Assembly: GCA_009694735.1 (NCBI GenBank)
Contig: SHUG01000015.1
Coordinates: forward strand, 1 to 36,101
DNA length: 36,101 bases
Source: Acidobacteriota bacterium
GTDB lineage: Bacteria; Acidobacteriota; Vicinamibacteria; Vicinamibacterales; UBA2999
Direction of reading: 5' to 3'
The notes under the pieces are model-generated. The model made no database searches, was not told where the DNA came from, and saw only the letters and a program-made list of their open reading frames with translations. Both the position numbers and the translations under genes were made by a program. This document shows, in pieces, positions 23,068-31,712 of the stretch. Position 1 is the stretch's first letter, and every line of letters starts with the position of its first letter.

Positions 23068-23097
23068 GCGACAATGTATCATTCCTCTTGCTACACT
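23068..23097 (+). promoter_or_regulatory. Possible promoter of the SET gene
   Basis: GCGACA (23068-23073) and TACACT (23092-23097) are 18 nt apart, ahead of AGAGGT and the TTG start at 23124. The gap is shared with the divergent RidA gene. Confidence 0.35.
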
Positions 23098-23123
23098 GGC
23101 TGAACCGTTAAGAGGTCGTTAAA

Positions 23124-23528
23124 TTGCCCCTCCCGACAATTCTTCGCAAACGCTCCAAACTGCACGGCTACGGCGTCTTCGCCATGGAGCCCATCAACAA
23201 GAACAAACGCATCATCGAGTATTCCGGTGAGCTGATCACCAACAAGCAGAGTGAGAGCCGGGAAGATCGCTACCTGTCGAAGGGCTGCATCTGGGTGTTC
23301 CGGGTCAACCGCAACTGGAGCCGCGACGCGCACGTCGGCGGTAACGACGCCCGCTTCATCAACCACTCCTGCACGGGCAACTGCTGGATTGACGTGGTCG
23401 ATAAAACCATCTGGATCCGCGCCTCGAAGTTCATTGCCAAGGGCGAAGAGCTGGCCTACGACTACAACACGGAAGGGGACAAGATCATTCCCTGCCTGTG
23501 CCGGCCTGATTGCAAGACCAAGCTATGA
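23124..23528 (+). CDS. SET-domain protein, lysine-methyltransferase-like (134 aa)
   Basis: SET domains transfer methyl groups from S-adenosylmethionine to protein lysines. All core motifs are visible: the opening SKLHGYGVFA (11-20), ARFINHSC (76-83) forming the pseudoknot, EELAYDYN (108-115) with the catalytic tyrosine, and a post-SET zinc cluster CLCRPDC (124-130). The last has three residues between its second and third Cys, one fewer than the usual four. The protein is a bare domain without other parts, as in many bacterial and chlamydial-type SET proteins. The start is a TTG after AGAGGT. No in-frame ATG would keep the first motif. Its stop overlaps the ATG of the next gene (ATGA), so the two are translated together. 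The substrate is unknown. Confidence 0.88.
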   Translation: MPLPTILRKRSKLHGYGVFAMEPINKNKRIIEYSGELITNKQSESREDRYLSKGCIWVFRVNRNWSRDAHVGGNDARFINHSCTGNCWIDVVDKTIWIRASKFIAKGEELAYDYNTEGDKIIPCLCRPDCKTKL

Positions 23529-25912
23529 CCTGGCGCGGCGGCGCGCTGGCGCTGGCGATGATGGCCGCGATCGGCGGCACCCACGCCCCCACCTCCGCCA
23601 AGGCTTCCGCCTCCGCTAAAGCTACGGCGGACAGGACGGTGGGCAAGCAGTCGCCCAGCCTCCGCGCCGACGCTTCGGCGGGCAAGCCCTCGGCTGCCGC
23701 GTTCTTCGTTCGCAGCCTCGACAACCCGCGCGACCGGCGCGAGGCGCGCGCCGACATTCTCGACACCCCGGTGTTGCCAGGGTCGATCGTCAAGGCGGTG
23801 GCCCTGGTGGCGGCACTCGAGGACGGCGTCATTGACGCGGACTCCAGCCACATGTGCCGGCGCACCGTCACGGTTGATGGCCAGAAGTTCGTGTGCGCGC
23901 ATCCTGATGTGAAGCGAGCCTTGTCGCCCGCCGAAGCGCTCGCCTACTCATGCAACGATTTCTTCGTCTCGCTGGCGCCTCGCCTGTCGCGCGACAGCCT
24001 GAATAAGACGCGGCTCGCCGCCGGCCTGGCGCCGATTACCAGCGGCACACTGATGGCGCCCGCGCTGGTCGGCCTGGCCGGTCCGCGCACCAGCCCGCGC
24101 GCGCTCATCGATGTCATGGCGCGTCTGGTTGGCGCGGGCAAAGACCAGCCGGTGCCCATGAGCGCCGCGACGCGCGCGGTGCTGCTCGACGGCCTGCGCG
24201 GCGCCGCTGACTACGGCACGGCATCAGCCTTGAAGGTCGGTGGGATCTCGGCACTGGCGAAGACCGGATCGATCCTCATGCCCAGCGGCGCGGCCCTGGG
24301 CCTGGTCGTCGCCCTGACCCCGGCCGACCGCCCAACCCACGGCATTGTGGTCGCTGCACCCGGCGGCGCGGGAGTAGATGCCGCCGCGATCGCGGCGGAT
24401 CTGCTCTCGCAAGGCACTGCGGCACCCGTGGCACCCACCCAGGCACCCAAGGCACCGTACGCACAATTGGCACCGAGTGTGCCCTTGGCACCGATCCGTT
24501 TGGGGCGCACGTTAACCGATGGCAAGACGCGCGTTGAAACCATCCCCGTCGATGACTACATCGCGCAGGTGCTGGCGGGCGAAGGGCAGCCGCGCGCCGG
24601 TGACGCGGCGCAACAGGCGCTGGCAATTACCGCGCGGACGTTCGCAATGGCCAACCGCAATCGCCACCGTCGTGAAGGCTTCGATCTGTGCGACACCACG
24701 CACTGCCAGGTCGTGCGCGCGGCCACGGCGACTACGACGCGGGCGGCGCAAGCGACCTCTGGGCGGTTACTACTGAATCAGGGCCAGCCGGCCTTTGTCT
24801 TCTATTCGGCCTCGTGTGGAGGGCGCACGGAGTCGGCCTCCGAGGTCTGGCCTGGCGCCATCGACTATGCTGGCACGCCGTCCCTCCACGACGATGCGGA
24901 CGAGAGCGAACCTGGATGGGAGAGCGACGTGCGCGTGCCAGACATCGAGCGCGCGTTGCGCACGGCGGGCCTGCGCGGCGACCGGCTGCGCGACATCCGC
25001 GTGTTGACGCGCAACAAGTCGAACCGGGTGTCACGCGTGCGCGTTGAAGGTTTCACCCCAGCCGAAATAAGCGGGCACGAGTTCCGGATGGCGGTGGGCC
25101 GGGTCGCCGGGTTTCAGGCGATCAAGAGCACGGCCTTTGAGCTCACCCGCACTGGCACCGGCTACCACTTCCGCGGCCGCGGTTTTGGCCACGGCGTCGG
25201 CCTCTGCGTGATCGGCGCCGGCAATCGCGCGTCGCGCGGTGCGACGGCCGACGACATCCTGAAATTCTATTATCCCGGTCTCACGATTGGGGCGGGCTCA
25301 CCGGCGGCCCTCAGCACGAGCGCGGCATCTCCCGCACCTGTTGGGCCTGATCCTCGCGTTGCTCCAGTGGTCCCCGTGTCACCCGTCGCCACTGACATCG
25401 CGCTGGCGCTACCAGGCAACGACGAGCGCGATCGCGGCACGCTGCTGTCGCTCATTCGCAAGAGTCGGGATGACATCGTCAAGGTAACCGGAGCCATTCC
25501 TCCGGCGGGCATGCGGGTGACCGTGCATCCCACGGTCGACAGCTTCGGCCGGGCCACGGGCCAGCCGTGGTGGGTGTCGGGCGCCACCGACGGCGCGGCG
25601 ATCGATCTGTTGCCGCTGACGACGCTCAGGCAGCAAGGCCAGCTCGATCGGACCATTCGCCACGAAGTCGCGCACGCGTTGCTCGATGGTGCGTTATCGA
25701 AACGGCCGATGTGGGTGAGGGAAGGCGCCGCGGCGTATTTTGCCAGTCCGTCACCGTCACGGAGTGCGGATCCGGCGCGAGTGAAGTGTCCAGCCGACGC
25801 CGAGTTGCTGCGTCCGATCTCCGCCGGTGCTCAACGCGAGGCCTATGCGAGGGCCGAAGCGTGTTTCGCCCGCGCGATCGCGGATGGCAAGCGGTGGGAC
25901 CAGATCAAATAG
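23525..25912 (+). CDS. Exported PBP-like / SpoIID / HExxH-peptidase fusion protein (795 aa)
   Basis: Three domains are joined. The first (about residues 60-300) has the three serine-transpeptidase/beta-lactamase motifs: S87-I-V-K90, S142-C-N144 and K246-T-G248. The second (about 340-590) is a SpoIID/LytB-type domain, from IPVDDYIAQVLAGE through [12 protein letters not shown] to the GRGFGHGVGLC motif at 551; SpoIID itself is a lytic transglycosylase. The third (about 640-795) has H713-E-V-A-H717 and E733 (VREGAAAYF), the zinc pattern of MA-clan peptidases. A short signal-like segment (residues 7-22) starts the protein. Two repeat inserts follow: hairpin words giving AKASASAKATADR and ADASAGKP (about 24-54), and GGCACC words giving an Ala/Pro linker (about 296-325). 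Periplasmic peptidoglycan work is inferred. The ATG at 23525 overlaps the SET stop. Confidence 0.85.
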   Translation: MTWRGGALALAMMAAIGGTHAPTSAKASASAKATADRTVGKQSPSLRADASAGKPSAAAFFVRSLDNPRDRREARADILDTPVLPGSIVKAVALVAALEDGVIDADSSHMCRRTVTVDGQKFVCAHPDVKRALSPAEALAYSCNDFFVSLAPRLSRDSLNKTRLAAGLAPITSGTLMAPALVGLAGPRTSPRALIDVMARLVGAGKDQPVPMSAATRAVLLDGLRGAADYGTASALKVGGISALAKTGSILMPSGAALGLVVALTPADRPTHGIVVAAPGGAGVDAAAIAADLLSQGTAAPVAPTQAPKAPYAQLAPSVPLAPIRLGRTLTDGKTRVETIPVDDYIAQVLAGEGQPRAGDAAQQALAITARTFAMANRNRHRREGFDLCDTTHCQVVRAATATTTRAAQATSGRLLLNQGQPAFVFYSASCGGRTESASEVWPGAIDYAGTPSLHDDADESEPGWESDVRVPDIERALRTAGLRGDRLRDIRVLTRNKSNRVSRVRVEGFTPAEISGHEFRMAVGRVAGFQAIKSTAFELTRTGTGYHFRGRGFGHGVGLCVIGAGNRASRGATADDILKFYYPGLTIGAGSPAALSTSAASPAPVGPDPRVAPVVPVSPVATDIALALPGNDERDRGTLLSLIRKSRDDIVKVTGAIPPAGMRVTVHPTVDSFGRATGQPWWVSGATDGAAIDLLPLTTLRQQGQLDRTIRHEVAHALLDGALSKRPMWVREGAAAYFASPSPSRSADPARVKCPADAELLRPISAGAQREAYARAEACFARAIADGKRWDQIK
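23593..23686 (+). repeat. Two hairpin words inside the PBP-SpoIID gene
   Basis: The first (23593-23634) is a nested version with TCCGCC-AAGGCTTCC and GCTAAAGCTAC-GGCGGACAGG; the second (23659-23686) is TCCGCGCCGACGCTTC-GGCGGGCAAG. Both sit right behind the signal peptide and are read in frame as Ala/Ser/Lys linkers. Confidence 0.62.
24413..24499 (+). repeat. GGCACC word cluster inside the PBP-SpoIID gene
   Basis: Nine-nt words of the type AAGGCACC, GTGGCACCC and TTGGCACC recur irregularly and encode an Ala/Pro-rich linker between the transpeptidase-like and SpoIID domains. Confidence 0.5.
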
Positions 25913-25954
25913 GTGCTGAAGTGCTGGGGTGCTGAGGTGCTGGGGTGCTGGCAA
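25913..25954 (+). repeat. GTGCTG word tandem
   Basis: GTGCTGAAGTGCTGGGGTGCTGAGGTGCTGG-type units follow directly after the stop of the PBP-SpoIID gene. The same word family, in the opposite direction, occurs at 26293-26321 and 32359-32398. Confidence 0.6.
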
Positions 25955-25977
25955 CAGGGTTGCTTGGCTCTGCGGGC

Positions 25978-26324
25978 ATGGGAGCCAAAGCCTTCACCGA
26001 ATTAGCAGCATGGCAGCGCGGAGACGAACTCCGGCGATTTGTCATGGAAGTAACTGCCAGACCGCAGGTCGCACGAGACCTCAGATTCTGCGATCAGTGC
26101 AAGTCCGCTGCCCGGTCCGTCACCAACAATATCGCCGAAGGCTCCCTCCAAGAGGTCCGTGATCAAATGAGCGACGCGTTCGAACGTGGATTTCAGAAGA
26201 AGAATGGCTGGCGGTCGACACCACGATCAGGCGGGCAATTGCGTCGTGCGCGGGTCTGGAGCGTTACCTGAGGTCAACGAAGGCGCCGCCGTCCCGCAGC
26301 ACCTCAGCACTCAAGCACTTGTAG
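25978..26324 (+). pseudogene. Decayed four-helix-bundle (23S rRNA IVS-type) protein gene
   Basis: The N-terminal half (FTELAAWQRGDELRRFVMEVT...SVTNNIAEG) is a good match to the four-helix-bundle family first known from 23S rRNA intervening sequences. After NNIAEG about 20 residues usually present (FGR...F) are missing and the frame goes straight to SLQEVRDQM. Near 26193 a 1-nt loss moves the reading frame. The true C-terminus (ISEEEWLAVDTTIRRAIASCAGLERYLRST) continues in another frame to 26324. With one internal deletion and one frameshift the gene should be inactive. The 3-prime end is a GCACTT word tandem shared with the convergent membrane-protein gene. Confidence 0.7.
26293..26321 (+). 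repeat. CAGCACCTCAGCACT word tandem at convergent gene ends
   Basis: GCAGCACCTCAGCACTCAAGCACTT lies at the 3-prime end of the four-helix pseudogene and also supplies the last codons (SA) and stop (26311-26313) of the minus-strand membrane protein. Confidence 0.6.
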
Positions 26325-27021
26325 ACGTGGCTTGTCGAATGAGAAGCGCGACGCCGATCGCCATCAACACCGCCGTGACCGACAGCTTGGCGATGATGAA
26401 GATCAGTTCGACCGAGGTGGCGGGCAGTGTCCCAGGCCGCCACGGGGCCAGGTAAACCCACGGAGCGGCTACCAACACGGCGAAGATCACAGTCGCCGTG
26501 CCGATCTGGAATGGTGCGAGGGCTCGCGTGATCCATGCGACCCCGGCAAGCGCGCGCCATCCGGCAGTGGCGATGCCGGCCATCAGCGAGATCGCCAGCA
26601 TGGGCGCGACCACCCATGTCAGCCACCGGGCCAGCCAGGTCACTCCGATAAACAACCAGGAGACGTCGTCCCACCCAAACGCGGCAATGAACCAGGCGTT
26701 GATGGGACCGCTGTAGATGGTGACGCGATCGGTGGCACTGCCAGCCAACCACCACAACAGGGCGACGATCAGCGCGGCTGGAATCACGGCCGGCACGCCG
26801 ACCACGGCCGCTCGTACGTGGCTGGTCGAAATACCGTCACGCCAGCCGACGATGGCGCCGCTGATGGTGAGGGCCGCCAGGAACAGTGTGGTGAGCAGCA
26901 AGAGGGCGGACACCGCCAGGCTCCAGATGGTCGACTCGGGCGTAATCAGAAACGACCAGTACGCGCCGCCGGTCAGGGCCGCACCCGCCAGCACCCACAG
27001 CGTGACGGTGAGCAGCCTCAT
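26311..27021 (-). CDS. Multi-pass membrane protein of the macroglobulin operon (236 aa)
   Basis: About six to seven membrane segments are visible, from LLTVTLWVLAGAALTGGAYW at the N-terminus to LIFIIAKLSVTAVLMAIGVALLI at the C-terminus. A Trp-rich region lies in the middle (INAWFIAAFGWDDVSWLFIGVTWLARWLTWVV). I do not recognise the family. The ATG at 27021 overlaps the macroglobulin stop (ATGA), so the two are co-translated. The longer open frame upstream runs antiparallel-free over macroglobulin codons and is not used. Its job may be to anchor, release or sense the macroglobulin, which is inference from the tight coupling only. The C-terminal TSTSA residues and stop come from a GCACTT repeat word. 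Confidence 0.72.
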   Translation of the reverse strand: MRLLTVTLWVLAGAALTGGAYWSFLITPESTIWSLAVSALLLLTTLFLAALTISGAIVGWRDGISTSHVRAAVVGVPAVIPAALIVALLWWLAGSATDRVTIYSGPINAWFIAAFGWDDVSWLFIGVTWLARWLTWVVAPMLAISLMAGIATAGWRALAGVAWITRALAPFQIGTATVIFAVLVAAPWVYLAPWRPGTLPATSVELIFIIAKLSVTAVLMAIGVALLIRQATSTSA

Positions 27022-30000
27022 CGTGAGCCTCCCGCGGGAGCGGTGACGACGAAGGTCTGCGGCTCGCTCGAGGCGTGCACGCCCGGCATATACATCGGCG
27101 AGACCTGCGCGGGAATGGCCCGGAACTGTCCCGGCGCCATCACCTTCACCAGGTAGCTGTATTCGTAGCGGCCCCGCTCGAAGGTCTCCTGGAAGAACAC
27201 GGTTCGCGAATCGTGGTATTCGACCCGCGAGCCATACCACCACGCGTCGGTCGTTTCTCGCTCGAGCGGATACGCCGTAGTGTCCTGGATCGCCTCCACA
27301 CCCGCTGGCAGCGGATCCTCGATTGCCAGGTATCGCCACTCGGGCGAGCCCGCCACGGTCAGGCGGACCGTCAACACATCACCAGGACTGGCCGTGCCAG
27401 TGAACGGCTGTTCGCGATAGACGATGCGTCCTTTCACGGTGACGGGCGTGAGCACCGCGTACTTGCGCGTGAGCGCGAGTTGGCGGTTGCCGGCGCGCGC
27501 GCCGGCGCCAACAGTGTCGTAATAATTCGCCGCCGCCGACCAATACAGGGTGCCGCCATCGCCCTTGACCAGTCGCACCTGATTGGCCCCGGCATTGGCC
27601 GGTACCGAGATCACCTGCGGATCGGGCGCGGTCATCGCGGCCGCCGAGAACGTTCGCCGGCCGACGTTGGCGCCGTTCACGAACACGTCCACCGAGAACG
27701 GCTGCGCCGCTTCACCACGCGCCTGCATGAACGACAGCAGCCCGTAAATCGCCATCGCCGTCTGCTTGGTGCTGGACCAGTAACCGGCGGTGCGGTTCAG
27801 CATCATCCAGCGCACCGCGCGCTCGACGAGCGGGTTCTTCGGGTCGCGGCGCGACAGCGCTTGCACCGCAAACGCGGTGGCCTCGATGCTGGTCTCCGCG
27901 GCATCGAACAGCAGCGGATCGTTGGCCACCGCCCACCACGACACCTCGCCCCGGGTCTGCGCCTCTCCGGCCAGCGTCTCCGCCAGCTCGTTGCCACGGG
28001 CATCCTTCGCCTCGTCCAGCAGCAGCAATAGCAACGCGCGGCCATACGCACTCATGCGGCTGCGCGCGTTCCACACTTCGTCGCGAGCCGTCAGGTGGTT
28101 GTAGCGATGCTCGGTGCCGTCGGCATGCCAGGAGATGTCGCCTTGCGCCGCTGCGGCGCGCTGCAGCACGTAGGCTTCATACACCTTCAGATCGGGCTCG
28201 ACCCGCGGGTAGGTCGCGTAGAGCTGTGCCAGCGCACGCGCGCCGCTGGTGATGCGGTACTCCTGGACCTTGACCCCGGCGCGACGCGCTTCATCCAGCC
28301 CCCACAGCGCGTAGGCGGTCATGAACGGATGATTGCCGTCCGACTTCCACCAACCCCAGCCGCCATCATCGTGCTGATAGTCGTAGAGGCGCTGGAGGCC
28401 GGACGACACCTGCCGATCCAGGGCCGACAGGCGTTCGGTCGGCACCAGTTTCAACTCGGTGAGCGCGCGCGTGACGAGAAGATTGGGGAGAAAACTTGAG
28501 ATGGTCTGTTCGGTGCAGCCGTAAGGATAGGTGGTGAGGAAGTCGAGCGCGCCAAGCATGGAACCCGCGAGCGAGGGGGCCAGCGCGATCGACACGGTCC
28601 GGGCAATCGGATTGGCACCGTCAGGAACAGTGACCACGGTGGAGGCTTCGCCCGCGCCGACGATCGAGCCCGCGGTGCCGGATTCGCGACGAATGCCGAA
28701 GGGCAACACGGGCAGCGGCAATTCGACCGCGTCGGAGTCGTTCTCGGTCTTGGCGGTCGCCGTGATCGTGGCCGTGCCGACGGCCTTCGCCGAGAAACGC
28801 CAGTCGTCGCGACGTTCGCCGCCGCTGGCGAGCGCGGACGAAGTGGGTGCCGAGGAGGAGGCGGGTTCCAGGCCTGAGGCCTGGACAGAAACACTGGCGG
28901 TCTGCGTGTCGGGCCGGTAGTTGTGCACCATGGTCGGCACCACCACCTCGTCGCCCTCGGTCAGAAAGCGTGGCGTGATCACGCGGACGATCAGGTCCTT
29001 GGTGGTCGTGGTTCTCGCCACGGCGACGCCGGCCTTGGTGTCGTCGGTGAAGGCGCGCGCGGTGAGGCGCCAGGTGGTCAGCGCATCCGGGTAGTTCACC
29101 GCGATGCGCCCGCGGCCTTGCGCATCCGTCACCAGGTCGCCGACCCAATAGATGGCGTCGGGAAAGTCCTTACGGACTTCGGGCTGCACTTCCTTGTCGC
29201 CCTTGAAGTCGGCCAGCGTAAACGGCCGCCGGCCGCGGCGCGCGAGCTGCAGGCGGTCGCGACCCGAATAACCCGTGAAGTAGTACTCGCGCGAGAACAT
29301 GGTGTTCACCCGCGAATACTCGCGGCGGTAGAAGTGGCGAATCGGATCGGGCGTGTCGTCGGCCTTGACGCCGTAGACCGCCTCGTCGATCACAGCCAGG
29401 CTGACCTGCGCGCGCACCGGTGCGCCGGCCTGATCGGTGACGAGAACCGAGAACGCGCCCGGCTCACGAGGCTTTGACACTGCCTGATCGGCGGTCACCG
29501 AAACCTTCAGGGTTCGCGAGGTGGCGGGCACACCAATGCGCCGCTCGGCGCGGCTCAGTCGCCCATCCCGCAGGAAGGCGATGCTGATGAACACATCACC
29601 GACATCGCCCTCGTCGATCGGGACCTCGATCGATTCGGTCGCCGTGGGCCGCATCAAGCGGAACCAGGACACGTGCTGACCCTCCTTGGTCACCAGCACC
29701 GGACCGGTGATGGTTTCGCCACGGACGATCAGACGCGCCGATTCACCCGGCTGATACGATTTTCGATCCGAGAGCAACTCAAGGTAGCGCTCGTCGCTGT
29801 CGGCGACGGTCTCGCTCGGCCCCGGCACCCACAGCCAGACATCGTCCTGGACCGTTCGACCCTGGCTCGGGGCGCTGACCCGGATCCGGAAGCTGCCCGT
29901 CTGGTTCGGCAAGGTGACGCGGCCGGTGGCCAGGCCGTTCGCGTCGGTGGTGACGCCGGTCTCGCTGATCCGATCGACTTCCGGTTCGCGGTAGTAGCCC

Positions 30001-31712
30001 GCGCGGTAGGTCAATCGCTCGAGCACGACACTGAGGGGCACGTTGGCCTGCGCGGCGCCCGTGTAGTCCAGCGCGCGAATGGCGACCTCAACCGCGCTGC
30101 CGGTGGCGAAGACCGAGTTGGTCGTCTGCGCGGAGATCAGGAACGATCCAAATGTCGCGTGCACGACCGTGTTGCCCGAGACCTCGCGATTGGCCGCGTC
30201 GGTGACCTGCGCCTCGATGCGCGCGCTGAAGTCGCGGCCGTTCTCGTCCACTGCCAGGGGAATGCGCACTTGCGCCTTGCCCTCGGCATCCAGCCGCACG
30301 GTGCCTTGCGCGGTCTGGTCGTCACCGTACCAGTAGCTGCTCTCGCCGCCCTCGAACCCGTCGTCCCACCGCAGGGGCGAGTAGTAGGACTGCTGGTTCA
30401 CGACCCAGCGCACCTGGCCGTTGGCGACCGGTTGCCCGAAGTAGTAGCGTGCCTGGATCGACACCACCGCTTCGCGGCCCTGGATTTCGAAGCGCGCCGC
30501 CGGCGTGACGATGACTTCGAACTCCGGCTTGCGATACTCCTGCACCTCGAAGCCGCTGGACGTCTGGAGGTCGCCGCTCTGCACGCGCAGCGCGTAGTTG
30601 CCGAGGGCGGCCGTGGGTGGCACCGGGAAGCTGGCCTGCACCGACCCGAAGGCATCAACCTTCACCTGCTGGCGGAACACCACCTTGTCGTTGGGATCCG
30701 ACACCACCACCTCGACCTCGGGCCGGTCGAACTTCGCCAGCGCGTCGTGGTGCCGCCATCGCAGCACCGCCTTCAAGTGGACGGTGTGGCCGGGACGGTA
30801 GATCGGCTTGTCGGTGTAGAGGTAGCCGGCCAGTTCCCTCGCCGGTTCCCGCAGCGACCACGAGCCAGGATCGGTGGCCGCCATCTGATCGCCACATCGC
30901 GCGACCCCGACCACGTCCTCCAGCGGTTGCTCGGGAAGAGTCGCTTCGAACAGGCCGTCGGCCGACGTCTTGCCCTCGGCGATCGATTGCTGCGACACGA
31001 TCACGCGGACCGCGCAATCGGCCACCGGCTCGCCGGTGAAGCGGTTGGCGGCGAAGAACAGCATCTGACCCGGCGACGTCTTGGTGACCAGGCCGACGTC
31101 AGAGACGATCACGATCGTATAGGCGCGCAGCAGGTCGTTGACGGCTTCGACGACGTAGATGCCGGGTTGGCGAAGGTCGACGGGCACGCGCCGCACTTCC
31201 GGATCGCGATGGTTCGGCAGAATCTCGCGCCAGGTGGTGACCACCTGATTGGGATTGAGCAGTGGCACCTGCGCAAAGGTGTTGGCGTTCAGCACCACGC
31301 GTTGCGCGACGACTGTCTGGTCGGTGGCGGCGCGCCGCGTCGCGCGGTATTGGTGACTGGCCTGCGCGCGCGCGAAGCGCTGCACGTATTGCCGCTGGCC
31401 ACGTTTCCAGTCCGCCAGGCGCTCGATCCAGGTGCGCTCCTGCTGTACTTCGACCTCGCTACTGCCTAACTGGTGCGGGTCGCGGAGGTTCGAGAAGAAG
31501 GCGAATGGGTCGCGGACCTTATAGACGCGGAAGTCGAGGTGCGGAATGCGGCGGAACGTCAGGTAGAAAGTCGGCGCGTCCCTGGTCGTGAAGACCTCGC
31601 TCGTCGAGAGCGAGAACGCCGGACGGTCTTCGCTGTCGGTCTGAGCCTGTGCCGACAGCGAATAACAAAGAACGAATAACGAAGAAAGAAAGAGTGCTCT
31701 TGCAATCTTCAT
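27018..31712 (-). CDS. Bacterial alpha-2-macroglobulin, YfaS-like (1564 aa)
   Basis: Bacterial alpha-2-macroglobulins trap proteases in the periplasm by covalent capture through an internal thioester. The thioester motif is present as YPYGC1066-T-E-Q1069, followed by an alpha-alpha toroid TED-type region (QRLYDYQHDDGGWGWWKSDGNHPFMTAYALWGL). Upstream lie MG domains, including YTDKPIYRPGHTVHLKAVLRW, typical of MG2. AVIDEAVYGVKAD is the conserved stretch before the bait and MG7 part. A signal peptide without a lipobox Cys (FLSSLFVLCYSLSAQAQ) suggests a soluble periplasmic form. The length is near that of E. coli YfaS. ATG at 31712 overlaps the stop of the DUF1175 gene. No penicillin-binding PbpC partner is nearby, so it belongs to the YfaS/YfaT arrangement, not the MagD/PbpC one. 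Confidence 0.92.
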   Translation of the reverse strand: MKIARALFLSSLFVLCYSLSAQAQTDSEDRPAFSLSTSEVFTTRDAPTFYLTFRRIPHLDFRVYKVRDPFAFFSNLRDPHQLGSSEVEVQQERTWIERLADWKRGQRQYVQRFARAQASHQYRATRRAATDQTVVAQRVVLNANTFAQVPLLNPNQVVTTWREILPNHRDPEVRRVPVDLRQPGIYVVEAVNDLLRAYTIVIVSDVGLVTKTSPGQMLFFAANRFTGEPVADCAVRVIVSQQSIAEGKTSADGLFEATLPEQPLEDVVGVARCGDQMAATDPGSWSLREPARELAGYLYTDKPIYRPGHTVHLKAVLRWRHHDALAKFDRPEVEVVVSDPNDKVVFRQQVKVDAFGSVQASFPVPPTAALGNYALRVQSGDLQTSSGFEVQEYRKPEFEVIVTPAARFEIQGREAVVSIQARYYFGQPVANGQVRWVVNQQSYYSPLRWDDGFEGGESSYWYGDDQTAQGTVRLDAEGKAQVRIPLAVDENGRDFSARIEAQVTDAANREVSGNTVVHATFGSFLISAQTTNSVFATGSAVEVAIRALDYTGAAQANVPLSVVLERLTYRAGYYREPEVDRISETGVTTDANGLATGRVTLPNQTGSFRIRVSAPSQGRTVQDDVWLWVPGPSETVADSDERYLELLSDRKSYQPGESARLIVRGETITGPVLVTKEGQHVSWFRLMRPTATESIEVPIDEGDVGDVFISIAFLRDGRLSRAERRIGVPATSRTLKVSVTADQAVSKPREPGAFSVLVTDQAGAPVRAQVSLAVIDEAVYGVKADDTPDPIRHFYRREYSRVNTMFSREYYFTGYSGRDRLQLARRGRRPFTLADFKGDKEVQPEVRKDFPDAIYWVGDLVTDAQGRGRIAVNYPDALTTWRLTARAFTDDTKAGVAVARTTTTKDLIVRVITPRFLTEGDEVVVPTMVHNYRPDTQTASVSVQASGLEPASSSAPTSSALASGGERRDDWRFSAKAVGTATITATAKTENDSDAVELPLPVLPFGIRRESGTAGSIVGAGEASTVVTVPDGANPIARTVSIALAPSLAGSMLGALDFLTTYPYGCTEQTISSFLPNLLVTRALTELKLVPTERLSALDRQVSSGLQRLYDYQHDDGGWGWWKSDGNHPFMTAYALWGLDEARRAGVKVQEYRITSGARALAQLYATYPRVEPDLKVYEAYVLQRAAAAQGDISWHADGTEHRYNHLTARDEVWNARSRMSAYGRALLLLLLDEAKDARGNELAETLAGEAQTRGEVSWWAVANDPLLFDAAETSIEATAFAVQALSRRDPKNPLVERAVRWMMLNRTAGYWSSTKQTAMAIYGLLSFMQARGEAAQPFSVDVFVNGANVGRRTFSAAAMTAPDPQVISVPANAGANQVRLVKGDGGTLYWSAAANYYDTVGAGARAGNRQLALTRKYAVLTPVTVKGRIVYREQPFTGTASPGDVLTVRLTVAGSPEWRYLAIEDPLPAGVEAIQDTTAYPLERETTDAWWYGSRVEYHDSRTVFFQETFERGRYEYSYLVKVMAPGQFRAIPAQVSPMYMPGVHASSEPQTFVVTAPAGGSR

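Noticed and set aside
23068-23097. Shared bidirectional operator between RidA and SET genes
   Set aside because: No clear palindrome is found there, only AT-richer sequence with weak -10-like boxes.
29673-31469. A 598-codon plus-strand frame inside the macroglobulin gene
   Set aside because: It is antisense to a complete, motif-bearing gene and shows no motif of its own.
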